From Muricea muricata (Eukaryota; Cnidaria; Anthozoa; Malacalcyonacea; Plexauridae), in NCBI GenBank assembly GCA_963855995.1, contig OY979718.1:29793282-29857281 (forward strand): DNA of 64,000 nucleotides. The letters are read 5' to 3'. A model generated the notes under the pieces. That model was not told where the DNA came from, did not search any database, and saw only the letters and a list, made by a program, of their open reading frames with translations. Below, piece by piece: positions 38,967 through 53,200 of the stretch. The translations under genes and the position numbers were made by a program. Numbering within the stretch: the stretch's first letter is position 1; each line of letters begins with the position of its first letter.

Positions 38967-41900
38967 CCGTTGACATGAGAAACCTATAACTCTCTTGTAA
39001 ACTGAAAAGAAACGATCTTAGAACCAGCAAAATTGCGTTTTAAGTGTTCTAGAAGCGATTTGAGCGTAAAAACATGCTCAAATCACTAACTTAAAATCGT
39101 CGTTTTAAATCCATCAGGGTGACGTTTTAGAGCTTAAAATGATGTTTTCAGTGCTAAAGTGAACGAGTTGAGCGCAATGATGTACTGCAATCACGGACCT
39201 AAAAGAGACCTTCTAAATGGTAACTGCAGAACTTAGCAAGTTGGGAATCAGGTTTTTGGCGCTCAAACCAACGGGATGAGCGAAATGACATGTTGAAATG
39301 AGAAACCTATAACTTGCTTGTAAACTGAAAAGAAACGATCTTAGAACAATCAAAATCGCGTTTTAAGCGTTCTAGAAGTGATTTGAGCGTAAAAATATGC
39401 TCAAATCACCAACTTAAAATTGCCGTTTTAAATCGATCAGGGTGACGTGTTAGAACTTAAAATGATGTTTTCTGTGCTAAAGTGAACGAGTTGAGCGCAA
39501 TAACGTACTGCAATGACGGACCTGAAAGAGACACAATAAATGGAAATTGCAGAACTTAGCAAGTCGCGAATCAGGTTTTCGGCGCTCAAACTATCGAGAT
39601 GATCGAAGTAACCCGTTGACATGAAAAACCGAAAACTCTCTAGTAAACTTAACAGAAACGATCTTAGAACCATCAAAATTGCGTTTTACCCATTCTAGAA
39701 CGATTTGAGCGTGAAAACATGCTCAAATCACCAACTAAAAATTGCTGTTTTAAATCGCTCAGGGTGACGTTTTAGAGCTTAAAATGATGTTTTCAGTGCT
39801 AAAGTGAACGAGTTGAGCGCAATAATGTACTGCAATGACGGACCTAAAAGAGACCCAATAAATGGAAATTGTAGAACTTAGCAAGTCGGGAATCATGTTT
39901 TCGGCGCTCAAACTATCGAGATGAGCGAAGTAACCCGTTGACATGAGAAACCTATAACTCTCTTGTAAACTGAAAAGAAACGATCTTAGAACCAGCAAAA
40001 TTGCGTTTTACCCGTTCTAGAACGATTTGAGCGTGAAAACATGCTCAAATCACCAACTTAAAATCGCCGTTTTAAATCGATCAGGGTGACGTTTTTGAGC
40101 TTAAAATGGTGTTTTCAGTGCTAAAGTGAACGAGTTGAGCGCAATGATGTACTGCATTCACGCACCTAAAAGAGACCTTCTAAATTGAAATTGCAGAACT
40201 AAGCATGTCGGGAATCATATTTTCGGCTCTCAAACCATCGATAATTGGCAAAATAACACCTTGACATGAGAAACGTAGAGCTTACTTGAGAACTGAGAAA
40301 AAGCGATCTTAGAACCATCAAAATCGCGTTTTAAGCATTCTAGAAGCGATTTGAACGTAAAAACATGCTCAAATCACCAACTAAAAGTTGCCGTTTAAAA
40401 TCGATCAGGGTGACGTTTTAAAGCATAAAATGATGTTTTCAGTGCTAAAGTGAACGAGTTGAGCGCAATGATGTACTGCAATCAGGGACCTAAAAGAGAC
40501 ATTCTAAATGTAAATTGCAGAACTTAGCAAGTCGGGAATCAGGTTTTCGGCGCTCAAACCATCGGGATGAGCGAAATGACATGTTGAAATCAGAAACCTA
40601 TAACTTGCTTGTAAACAGAACAGAAACGATCTTAGAACCAACAAAATCGCGTTTTAAGCGTTCTAGAAGCGATTTGAGCGTAAAAATATGCTCAAATCAC
40701 CAACTAAAAGTTGCCGTTTTAAATCAATCAGGGTGACGTTTTAAAGCTTAAAATGATGTTTTCAGTGCTAAAGTGAACGAGTTGAGCGCAATGATGTACT
40801 GTATTCACGGACCTAAAAAAGACCTAATAAATGGAAATTGCAGAACTTAGCAAGTCGGGAATCATGTTTTCGGCGCTCAAACTATCGAGATGAGCGAAGT
40901 AACCCGTTGACATGAGAAACCTATAACTTTCTTGTACACTGAACAGCAACGATCTTAGAACCATCAAAATTGCGTTTTAAGTGTTCTAGAAGCGATTTGA
41001 GCGTAAAAATATGCTCAAATCACCAACTTAAAATTGCCGTTTTAAATCGATCAGGGTGACGTTTTAGAACTTAAAATGATGTTTTCTGTGCTAAAGTGAA
41101 CGAGTTGAGCGCAATAACGTACTGCAATGACGGACCTGAAAGAGACACAATAAATGGAGATTGCAGAACTTAGCAAGTCGGGAATCAGGTTTTCGGCGCT
41201 CAAACTATCGAGATGAGCGAAGTAACCCGTTGACATGAGAAACCGAAAACTCTCTAGTAAACTTAACAGAAACGATCTTAGAACCATCAAAATTGCGTTT
41301 TACCCATTCTAGAACGATTTGAGCGTGAAAACATGCTCAAATCACCAACTAAAAATTGCTGTTTTAAATCGCTCAGGGTGACGTTTTAGAGCTTAAAATG
41401 ATGTTTTCAGTGCTAAAGTGAACGAGTTGAGCGCAATAATGTACTGCAATGACGGACCTAAAAGAGACCCAATAAATGGAAATTGTAGAACATAGCAAGT
41501 CGGGAATCATGTTTTCGGCGCTCAAACTATCGAGATGAGCGAAGTAACCCGTTGACATGAGAAACCTATAACTTTCTAGTAAACTGAACAGCAACGATCT
41601 TAGAACCATCAAAATTGCGTTTTAAGTGTTCTAGAAGCGATTTGAGCGTAAAAACATGCTCAAATCACCAACTAAAAATCGCCGTTTTATGTCGATCAGG
41701 GCGACGTTTTAGAGCTTAAAATGATGTTTTCAGTGCTAAAGTGAACGAGTTGAGTGCAATGATGTTATGCAATAACGGACCTAAAAGAGACCTTCTAAAA
41801 TGAAATTGCAGAACTTAGCAAGTCGGGAATCACGTTTTCGGCGCACAAACCATCGGGATAAGCGAAATGACATGTTGAAATGAGAAACCTATAACTTGCT

Positions 41901-43064
41901 TGTACACTAAACAGAAACGATCTTAGAACTATAAAAATCGCGTTTTAAGCGCTCTAGAAGCGATTTGAACGTAAAAACATGCTGAAATCACCAACGAAAA
42001 GTTGCTATTTTAAATCGATCAGGGTGACGTTTTAGAGCTTAAAATGATGTTTTCAGTGCTAAAGTATAACTAGTTGAGCGCAATAATGTACTGCAATCAC
42101 GGAGCTAAAAGAGACCTAATAAATGGAAATTGCAGAACTTAGCAAGTCGGGAATCAGGTTTTCGGCGCTCAAACTATCGAGATGAGCGAAGTAACCCGTT
42201 GACATGAGAAACCTATAACTCTCTTGTAAACTGAAAAGAAACGATTTTAGAACCAGCAAAATTGCGTTTTACCCGTTCTAGAACGATTTGAGCGTGAAAA
42301 AATGCTCAAATCACCAACTTAGAATCGCCCTTTTTAAATCGATCAGGGTGACGTTTTTGAGCTTAAAATGATGTTTTTAGTGCTAAAGTGAACGAGTTGA
42401 GCGCAATGATGTACTGCATTCACGGACCTAAATGAGACCTTCTAAATTGAAATTGCAGAACTAAGCATGTCGGGAATCATATTTTCGGCTCTCAAACTAT
42501 CGATAATTGGCAAAATAACACCTTGACATGAGAAACGTAGAGCTTACTTGTGAACTGAGAAAAAACGATCTTAGAACCATCAAAATCGCGTTTTAAGCAT
42601 TCTAGAAGCGATTTGAACGTAAAAACATGCTCAAATCACCAACTAAAAGTTGCCGTTTAAAATCGATCAGGGTGACGTTTTAAAGCATAAAATGATGTTT
42701 TCAGTGCTAAAGTGAACGAGTTGAGCGCAATGATGTACTGCAATCAGGGACCTAAAAGAGACATTCTAAATGTAAATTGCAGAACTTTGCAAGTCGGGAA
42801 TCAGGTTTTCGGCGCTCAAACCATCGGGATGAGCGAATTGACATGTTGAAATCAGAAACCTATAACTTGCTTGTAAACAGAACAGAAACGATCTTAGAAC
42901 CAACAAAATCGCGTTTTAAGCGTTCTAGAAGCGATTTGAGCGTAAAAATATGCTCAAATCACCAACTAAAAGTTGCCGTTTTAAATCAATCAGGGTGACG
43001 TTTTAAAGCTTAAAATGATGTTTTCAGTGCTAAAGTGAACGAGTTGAGCGCAATGATGTACTGT
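38967..43064. repeat. Segmental duplication D, copy 1 (offset 11,307 bp, about 4.1 kb)
   Basis: This matches 50,274-54,371 over about 12-13 monomers. Shared rare states are AGTCGCGAATCAGG (39,562 / 50,869), GAGATGATCGAAG, AAAATGGTGTTTTC (40,106 / 51,413), TTCACGCACC (40,157 / 51,464), GAGAAAAAGCGATC and ACTGTATTCACGG. I can see roughly ten to fifteen private differences, for example GACGTGTTAG near 39,446. The duplication therefore predates the nearly identical 7-monomer repeats that overlap its right part. Confidence 0.88.
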
Positions 43065-46000
43065 ATTCACGGACCTAAAAAAGACCTAATAAATGGAAAT
43101 TGCAGAACTTAGCAAGTCGGGAATCATGTTTTCGGCGCTCAAACTATCGAGATGAGCGAAGTAACCCGTTGACATGAGAAACCTATAACTTTCTTGTACA
43201 CTGAACAGCAACGATCTTAGAACCATCAAAATTGCGTTTTAAGTGTTCTAGAAGCGATTTGAGCGTAAAAATATGCTCAAATCACCAACTTAAAATTGCC
43301 GTTTTAAATCGATCAGGGTGACGTTTTAGAACTTAAAATGATGTTTTCTGTGCTAAAGTGAACGAGTTGAGCGCAATAACGTACTGCAATGACGGACCTG
43401 AAAGAGACACAATAAATGGAGATTGCAGAACTTAGCAAGTCGGGAATCAGGTTTTCGGCGCTCAAACTATCGAGATGAGCGAAGTAACCCGTTGACATGA
43501 GAAACCGAAAACTCTCTAGTAAACTTAACAGAAACGATCTTAGAACCATCAAAATTGCGTTTTACCCATTCTAGAACGATTTGAGCGTGAAAACATGCTC
43601 AAATCACCAACTAAAAATTGCTGTTTTAAATCGCTCAGGGTGACGTTTTAGAGCTTAAAATGATGTTTTCAGTGCTAAAGTGAACGAGTTGAGCGCAATA
43701 ATGTACTGCAATGACGGACCTAAAAGAGACCCAATAAATGGAAATTGTAGAACATAGCAAGTCGGGAATCATGTTTTCGGCGCTCAAACTATCGAGATGA
43801 GCGAAGTAACCCGTTGACATGAGAAACCTATAACTTTCTAGTAAACTGAACAGCAACGATCTTAGAACCATCAAAATTGCGTTTTAAGTGTTCTAGAAGC
43901 GATTTGAGCGTAAAAACATGCTCAAATCACCAACTAAAAATCGCCGTTTTATGTCGATCAGGGCGACGTTTTAGAGCTTAAAATGATGTTTTCAGTGCTA
44001 AAGTGAACGAGTTGAGTGCAATGATGTTATGCAATAACGGACCTAAAAGAGACCTTCTAAAATGAAATTGCAGAACTTAGCAAGTCGGGAATCACGTTTT
44101 CGGCGCACAAACCATCGGGATAAGCGAAATGACATGTTGAAATGAGAAACCTATAACTTGCTTGTACACTGAACAGAAACGATCTTAGAACTATAAAAAT
44201 CGCGTTTTAAGCGCTCTAGAAGCGATTTGAACGTAAAAACATGCTGAAATCACCAACGAAAAGTTGCTATTTTAAATCGATCAGGGTGACGTTTTAGAGC
44301 TTAAAATGATGTTTTCAGTGCTAAAGTATAACTAGTTGAGCGCAATAATGTACTGCAATCACGGAGCTAAAAGAGACCTAATAAATGGAAATTGCAGAAC
44401 TTAGCAAGTCGGGAATCAGGTTTTCGGCGCTCAAACTATCGAGATGAGCGAAGTAACCCGTTGACATGAGAAACCTATAACTCTCTTGTAAACTGAAAAG
44501 AAACGATCTTAGAACCAGCAAAATTGCGTTTTACCCGTTCTAGAACGATTTGAGCGTGAAAAAATGCTCAAATCACCAACTTAGAATCGCCCTTTTTAAA
44601 TCGATCAGGGTGACGTTTTTGAGCTTAAAATGATGTTTTTAGTGCTAAAGTGAACGAGTTGAGCGCAATGATGTACTGCATTCACGGACCTAAATGAGAC
44701 CTTCTAAATTGAAATTGCAGAACTAAGCATGTCGGGAATCATATTTTCGGCTCTCAAACTATCGATAATTGGCAAAATAACACCTTGACATGAGAAACGT
44801 AGAGCTTACTTGTGAACTGAGAAAAAACGATCTTAGAACCATCAAAATCGCGTTTTAAGCATTCTAGAAGCGATTTGAACGTAAAAACATGCTCAAATCA
44901 CCAACTAAAAGTTGCCGTTTAAAATCGATCAGGGTGACGTTTTAAAGCATAAAATGATGTTTTCAGTGCTAAAGTGAACGAGTTGAGCGCAATGATGTAC
45001 TGCAATCAGGGACCTAAAAGAGACATTCTAAATGTAAATTGCAGAACTTTGCAAGTCGGGAATCAGGTTTTCGGCGCTCAAACCATCGGGATGAGCGAAT
45101 TGACATGTTGAAATCAGAAACCTATAACTTGCTTGTAAACAGAACAGAAACGATCTTAGAACCAACAAAATCGCGTTTTAAGCGTTCTAGAAGCGATTTG
45201 AGCGTAAAAATATGCTCAAATCACCAACTAAAAGTTGCCGTTTTAAATCAATCAGGGTGACGTTTTAAAGCTTAAAATGATGTTTTCAGTGCTAAAGTGA
45301 ACGAGTTGAGCGCAATGATGTACTGTATTCACGGACCTAAAAAAGACCTAATAAATGGAAATTGCAGAACTTAGCAAGTCGGGAATCATGTTTTCGGCGC
45401 TCAAACTATCGAGATGAGCGAAGTAACCCGTTGACATGAGAAACCTATAACTTTCTTGTACACTGAACAGCAACGATCTTAGAACCATCAAAATTGCGTT
45501 TTAAGTGTTCTAGAAGCGATTTGAGCGTAAAAATATGCTCAAATCACCAACTTAAAATTGCCGTTTTAAATCGATCAGGGTGACGTTTTAGAACTTAAAA
45601 TGATGTTTTCTGTGCTAAAGTGAACGAGTTGAGCGCAATAACGTACTGCAATGACGGACCTGAAAGAGACACAATAAATGGAGATTGCAGAACTTAGCAA
45701 GTCGGGAATCAGGTTTTCGGCGCTCAAACTATCGAGATGAGCGAAGTAACCCGTTGACATGAGAAACCGAAAACTCTCTAGTAAACTTAACAGAAACGAT
45801 CTTAGAACCATCAAAATTGCGTTTTACCCATTCTAGAACGATTTGAGCGTGAAAACATGCTCAAATCACCAACTAAAAATTGCTGTTTTAAATCGCTCAG
45901 GGTGACGTTTTAGAGCTTAAAATGATGTTTTCAGTGCTAAAGTGAACGAGTTGAGCGCAATAATGTACTGCAATGACGGACCTAAAAGAGACCCAATAAA

Positions 46001-46270
46001 TGGAAATTGTAGAACATAGCAAGTCGGGAATCATGTTTTCGGCGCTCAAACTATCGAGATGAGCGAAGTAACCCGTTGACATGAGAAACCTATAACTTTC
46101 TAGTAAACTGAACAGCAACGATCTTAGAACCATCAAAATTGCGTTTTAAGTGTTCTAGAAGCGATTTGAGCGTAAAAACATGCTCAAATCACCAACTAAA
46201 AATCGCCGTTTTATGTCGATCAGGGCGACGTTTTAGAGCTTAAAATGATGTTTTCAGTGCTAAAGTGAAC
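40737..46270. repeat. 7-monomer higher-order repeat, two full and two partial copies (period 2,262 bp)
   Basis: Full units are 41,051-43,312 and 43,313-45,574. A partial unit precedes them from about 40,737 and another follows to about 46,270, where GTTGAGTGCAATGATGTTATG is replaced by GTTGAGCGCAATGATGTACTG. By eye the two full units differ at only about two places, CACTAAACAG against CACTGAACAG (41,909 / 44,171) and CGATTTTAG against CGATCTTAG (about 42,243 / 44,505). Markers repeating at exactly 2,262 bp include the divergent-subfamily box at 42,480 and 44,742 and the CGCACAAACC variant. This is the most recently homogenised part of the window. Confidence 0.92.
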
Positions 46271-48152
46271 GAGTTGAGCGCAATGATGTACTGCAATCAG
46301 GGACCTAAAAGAGACATTCTAAATGTAAATTGCAGAACTTAGAAAGTCGGGAATCAGGTTTTCGGCGCTCAAACCATCGGGATTAGCGAAATGACATGTT
46401 GAAATCAGAAACCTATAACTTGCTTGTAAACAGAACAGAAACGATCTTAGAACCAACAAAATCGCGTTTTAAGCGTTCTAGAAGCGATTTGAGCGTAAAA
46501 ATATGCTCAAATGACCAACTAAAAGTTGCCGTTTTAAATCAATCAGGGTGACGTTTTTAAGCTTAAAATGATGTTTTCAGTGCTAAAGTGAACGAGTTGA
46601 GCGCAATGATGTACTGCATTCACGGACCTAAAAGAGACCTTCTAAATTGAAATTGCAGAACTAAGCATGTCGGGAATCATAATTTTGGCTCTCAAACCAT
46701 CGATAATTGGCAAAATAACACCTTGACAAGAGAAACGTAGAGCTTACTTTTGAACTGAGAAGAAACGATCTTAGAACCATCAAAATCGCGTTTTAAGCAT
46801 TCTAGAAGCGATTTGAACGTAAAAACATGCTCAAATCACCAACTAAAAGTTTCCGTTTAAAATCGATCAGGGTGACGTTTTAAAGCATAAAATGATGTTT
46901 TCAGTGCTAAAGTGAACGAGTTGAGCGCAATGATGTACTGCATTCACGGACCTAAAAAAGACCTAATAAATGGAAATTGCAGAACTTAGCAAGTCGGGAA
47001 TCAGGTTTTCGGCGCTCAAACCATCGAGATGAGCGAAATGACATGTTGAAATGAGAAACCTATAACTTTCTTGTACACTGAACAGAAACGATCTTAGAAC
47101 CATAAAAATCGCGTTTTAAGCGTTCTAGAAGCGATTTGAACGTAAAAACATGCTCAAATCACCAACTTAAAATCGCCGTTTTAAATCGATCAGGGTGACG
47201 TTTTAGAGCTTAAAATGATGTTTTCAGTGCTAAAGTGAACGAGTTGAGCGCAATGATGTACTGCATTCACGGACCTAAAAGAGACCTTCTAAATTGAAAT
47301 TGCAGAACTAAGCATGTCGGGAATCATATTTTCGGCTCTCAAACCATCGATAATTGGCAAAATAACACCTTGACATGAGAAACGTAGAGCTTACTTTTGA
47401 ACTGAGAAGAAACGATCTTAGAACCATCAAAATCGCGTTTTAAGCATTCTAGAAGCGATTTGAACGTAAAAACATGCTCAAATCACCAACTAAAAGTTTT
47501 CGTTTAAAATCGATCAGGGTGACGTTTTAAAGCATAAAATGATGTTTTCAGTGCTAAAGTGAACGAGTTGAGCGCAATGATGTACTGCATTCACGGACCT
47601 AAAAAAGACCTAATAAATGGAAATTGCAGAACTTAGCAAGTCGGGAATCAGGTTTTCGGCGCTCAAACCATCGAGATGAGCGAAATGACATGTTGAAATG
47701 AGAAACCTATAACTTTCTTGTACACTGAACAGAAACGATCTTAGAACCATAAAAATCGCGTTTTAAGCGTTCTAGAAGCGATTTGAACGTAAAAACATGC
47801 TCAAATCACCAACGAAAAATTGCTGTTTTAAATCGATCAGGGTGACGTTTTAGAGCTTAAAATGATGTTTTCAGTGCTAAAGTGAACGAGTTGAGCGCAA
47901 TAATGTACTGCAATGACGGACCTAAAAGAGACCTTCTAAATGGAAATTGCAGAACTTAGCAAGTCGGGAATCACGTTTTAGGTGCTCAAACCATCGGGAT
48001 AAGCGAAATGACATGTTGAAATGAGAAACCTATAACTTGCTTGTACACTGAACAGAAACGATCTTAGAACTATAAAAATCGCGTTTTAAGCGCTTTAGAA
48101 GCGATTTGAACGTAAAAACATGCTCAAATCACCAACGAAAAGTTGCTGTTTT

Positions 48153-49988
48153 AAATCGATCAGGGTGACGTTTTAGAGCTTAAAATGATGTTTTCAGTGC
48201 TAAAGTGAACGAGTTGAGCGCAATAATGTACTGCAATCACGGACCTAAAAGAGACCTAATAAATGGAAATTGCAGAACTTAGCAAGTCGGGAATCAGGTT
48301 TTCGGCGCTCAAACTATCGAGATGAGCGAAGTAACCCGTTGACATGAGAAACCTATAACTCTCTTGTAAACTGAAAAGAAACGATCTTAGAACCAGCAAA
48401 ATTGCGTTTTACCCGTTCTAGAACAATTTGAGCGTGAAAACATTCTCAAATCACCAACTTAAAATCGCCGTTTTAAATCCATCAGGGTGACGTTTTTGAG
48501 CTTAAAATGATGTTTTCAGTGCTAAAGTGAACGAGTTGAGCGCATTGATGTACTGCATTCACGGACCTAAAAGAGACCTTCTAAATTGAAATTGCAGAAC
48601 TAAGCATGTCGGGAATCATATTTTCGGCTCTCAAACCATCGATAATTGGCAAAATAACACCTTGACATGAGAAACGTAGAACTTACTTGTCAACTGAGAA
48701 GAAACGATCTTAGAACCATCAAAATCGCGTTTTAAGCATTCTAGAAGCGATTTGAACGTAAAAACATGCTCAAATCACCAACTAAAAGTTGCCGTTTAAA
48801 ATCGATCAGGATGACGTTTTAAAGCATAAAATGATGTTTTCAGTGCTAAAGTGAACGAGTTGAGCGCAATGATGTACTGCAATCAGGGACCTAAAAGAGA
48901 CATTCTAAATGTAAATTGCAGAACTTAGAAAGTCGGGAATCAGGTTTTCGGCGCTCAAACCATCGGGATTAGTGAAATGACATGTTGAAATCAGAAACCT
49001 ATAACTTGCTTGTAAACAGAACAGAAACGATCTTAGAACCAACAAAATCGCGTTTTAAGCGTTCTAGAAGCGATTTGAGCGCAAAAATATGCTCAAATCA
49101 CCAACTAAAAGTTGCCGTTTTAAATCAATCAGGGTGACGTTTTTAAGCTTAAAATGATGTTTTCAGTGCTAAAGTGAACGAGTTGAGCGCAATGATGTAC
49201 TGCATTCACGGACCTAAAAGAGACCTCCTAAATTGAAATTGCAGAACTAAGCATGTCGGGAATCATATTTTCGGCTCTCAAACCATCGATAATTGGCAAA
49301 ATAACACCTTGACATGAGAAACGTAGAGCTTACTTGTGAACTGAGAAGAAACGATCTTAGAACCATCAAAATCGCGTTTTAAGCATTCTAGAAGCGATTT
49401 GAACGTAAAAACATGCTCAAATCACCAACGAAAAATTGCTGTTTTAAATCGATCAGGGTGACGTTTTAGAGCTTAAAATGATGTTTTCAGTGCTAAAGTG
49501 AACGAGTTGAGCGCAATAATGTACTGCAATCACGGACCTAAAAGAGACCCAATAAATGGAAATTGCAGAACTTAGCAAGTCGGGAATCATGTTTTCGGCG
49601 CTCAAACTATCGAGATGAGCGAAGTAACCCGTTGACATGAGAAACCTATAACTTTCTAGTAAACTGAACAGCAACGATCTTAGAACCATCAAAATTGCGT
49701 TTTAATTGTTCTAGAAGCGATTTGAGCGTAAAAACATGCTCAAATCACCAACTAAAAATCGATTTTTATGTCGATCAGGGCGACGTTTTAGAGCTTAAAA
49801 TGATGTTTTCAGTGCTAAAGTGAACGAGTTGAGTGCAATGATGTACTGCAATAACGGACCTAAAAGAGACCTTCTAAATGGAAATTGCAGAACTTAGCAA
49901 GTCGGGAATCACGTTTTCGGCGCTCAAACCATCGGGATAAGCGAAATGACATGTTGAAATGAGAAACCTATAACTTGCTTGTACACTG
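48153..49988. repeat. Segmental duplication C, copy 2
   Basis: Partner of 32,655-34,490. Isolated differences include TCGGG against TTGGG near 48,930 and GATTAGTGAAAT against GATTAGCGAAAT near 48,968. The tract 49,430-49,688 (CGAAAAATTGCTG ... TTTCTAGTAAACTGAACAGC) runs smoothly into CATCAAAATTGCG, as that subfamily does elsewhere. This copy therefore looks ancestral and the one at 34 kb looks replaced. Confidence 0.85.
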
Positions 49989-50273
49989 AACAGAAACGAT
50001 CTTAGAACTATAAAAATCGCGTTTTAAGCGCTCTAGAAGCGATTTGAACGTAAAAACATGCTGAAATCACCAACGAAAAGTTGCTGTTTTAAATCGATCA
50101 GGGTGACGTTTTAGAGCTTAAAATGATGTTTTCAGTGCTAAAGTGAATGAGTTGAGTGCAATGATGTACTGCATTCACGGACCTAAAAGAGAACCAATAA
50201 ATGGAAATTGCAGAACTTAGCAAGTCGGGAATCATCTTTTCGGCGCTCAAACTATCGAGATGAGCGAAGTAAC

Positions 50274-53200
50274 CCGTTGACATGAGAAACCTATAACTCT
50301 CTTGTAAACTGAAAAGAAACGATCTTAGAACCAGCAAAATTGCGTTTTAAGTGTTCTAGAAGCGATTTGAGCGTAAAAACATGCTCAAATCACTAACTTA
50401 AAATCGTCGTTTTAAATCCATCAGGGTGACGTTTTAGAGCTTAAAATGATGTTTTCAGTGCTAAAGTGAACGAGTTGAGCGCAATGATGTACTGCAATCA
50501 CGGACCTAAAAGAGACCTTCTAAATGGTAACTGCAGAACTTAGCAAGTTGGGAATCAGGTTTTTGGCGCTCAAACCAACGGGATGAGCGAAATGACATGT
50601 TGAAATGAGAAACCTATAACTTGCTTGTAAACTGAAAAGAAACGATCTTAGAACAATCAAAATCGCGTTTTAAGCGTTCTAGAAGTGATTTGAGCGTAAA
50701 AATATGCTCAAATCACCAACTTAAAATTGCCGTTTTAAATCGATCAGGGTGACGTTTTAGAACTTAAAATGATGTTTTCTGTGCTAAAGTGAACGAGTTG
50801 AGCGCAATAACGTAGTGCAATGACGGACCTGAAAGAGACACAATAAATGGAAATTGCAGAACTTAGCAAGTCGCGAATCAGGTTTTCGGCGCTCAAACTA
50901 TCGAGATGATCGAAGTAACCCGTTGACATGAAAAACCGAAAACTCTCTAGTAAACTTAACAGAAACGATCTTAGAACCATCAAAATTGCGTTTTACCCAT
51001 TCTAGAACGATTTGAGCGTGAAAACATGCTCAAATCACCAACTAAAAATTGCTGTTTTAAATCGCTCAGGGTGACGTTTTAGAGCTTAAAATGATGTTTT
51101 CAGTGCTAAAGTGAACGAGTTGAGCGCAATAATGTACTGCAATGACGGACCTAAAAGAGACCCAATAAATGGAAATTGTAGAACTTAGCAAGTCGGGAGT
51201 CATGTTTTCGGCGCTCAAACTATCGAGATGAGCGAAGTAACCCGTTGACATGAGAAACCTATAACTCTCTTGTAAACTGAAAAGAAACGATCTTAGAACC
51301 AGCAAAATTGCGTTTTACCCGTTCTAGAACGATTTGAGCGTGAAAACATGCTCAAATCACCAACTTAAAATCGCCGTTTTAAATCGATCAGGGTGACGTT
51401 TTTGAGCTTAAAATGGTGTTTTCAGTGCTAAAGTGAACGAGTTGAGCGCAATGATGTACTGCATTCACGCACCTAAAAGAGACCTTCTAAATTGAAATTG
51501 CAGAACTAAGCATGTCGGGAATCATATTTTCGTCTCTCAAACCATCGATAATTGGCAAAATAACACCTTGACATGAGAAACGTAGAGCTTACTTGCGAAC
51601 TGAGAAAAAGCGATCTTAGAACCATCAAAATCGCGTTTTAAGCATTCTAGAAACGATTTGAACGTAAAAACATGCTCAAATCACCAACTAAAAGTTGCCG
51701 TTTAAAATCGATCAGGGTGACGTTTTAAAGCATAAAATGATGTTTTCAGTGCTAAAGTGAACGAGTTGAGCGCAATGATGTACTGCAATCAGGGACCTAA
51801 AAGAGACATTCTAAATGTAAATTGCAGAACTTAGCAAGTCGGGAATCAGGTTTTCGGCGCTCAAACCATCGGGATGAGCGAAATGACATGTTGAAATCAG
51901 AAACCTATAACTTGCTTGTAAACAGAACAGAAACGATCTTAGAACCAACAAAATCGCGTTTTAAGCGTTCTAGAAGCGATTTGAGCGTAAAAATATGCTC
52001 AAATCACCAACTAAAAGTTGCCGTTTTAAATCAATCAGGGTGACGTTTTAAAGCTTAAAATGATGTTTTCAGTGCTAAAGTGAACGAGTTGAGCGCAATG
52101 ATGTACTGTATTCACGGACCTAAAAAAGACCTAATAAATGGAAATTGCAGAACTTAGCAAGTCGGGAATCATGTTTTCGGCGCTCAAACTATCGAGATGA
52201 GCGAAGTAACCCGTTGACATGAGAAACCTATAACTTTCTTGTACACTGAACAGCAACGATCTTAGAACCATCAAAATTGCGTTTTAAGTGTTCTAGAAGC
52301 GATTTGAGCGTAAAAATATGCTCAAATCACCAACTTAAAATTGCCGTTTTAAATCGATCAGGGTGACGTTTTAGAACTTAAAATGATGTTTTCTGTGCTA
52401 AAGTGAACGAGTTGAGCGCAATAACGTACTGCAATGACGGACCTGAAAGAGACACAATAAATGGAGATTGCAGAACTTAGCAAGTCGGGAATCAGGTTTT
52501 CGGCGCTCAAACTATCGAGATGAGCGAAGTAACCCGTTGACATGAGAAACCGAAAACTCTCTAGTAAACTTAACAGAAACGGTCTTAGAACCATCAAAAT
52601 TGCGTTTTACCCATTCTAGAACGATTTGAGCGTGAAAACATGCTCAAATCACCAACTAAAAATTGCTGTTTTAAATCGCTCAGGGTGACGTTTTAGAGCT
52701 TAAAATGATGTTTTCAGTGCTAAAGTGAACGAGTTGAGCGCAATAATGTACTGCAATGACGGACCTAAAAGAGACCCAATAAATGGAAATTGTAGAACAT
52801 AGCAAGTCGGGAATCATGTTTTCGGCGCTCAAACTATCGAGATGAGCGAAGTAACCCGTTGACATGAGAAACCTATAACTTTCTAGTAAACTGAACAGCA
52901 ACGATCTTAGAACCATCAAAATTGCGTTTTAAGTGTTCTAGAAGCGATTTGAGCGTAAAAACATGCTCAAATCACCAACTAAAAATCGCCGTTTTATGTC
53001 GATCAGGGCGACGTTTTAGAGCTTAAAATGATGTTTTCAGTGCTAAAGTGAACGAGTTGAGTGCAATGATGTTATGCAATAACGGACCTAAAAGAGACCT
53101 TCTAAAATGAAATTGCAGAACTTAGCAAGTCGGGAATCACGTTTTCGGCGCACAAACCATCGGGATAAGCGAAATGACATGTTGAAATGAGAAACCTATA

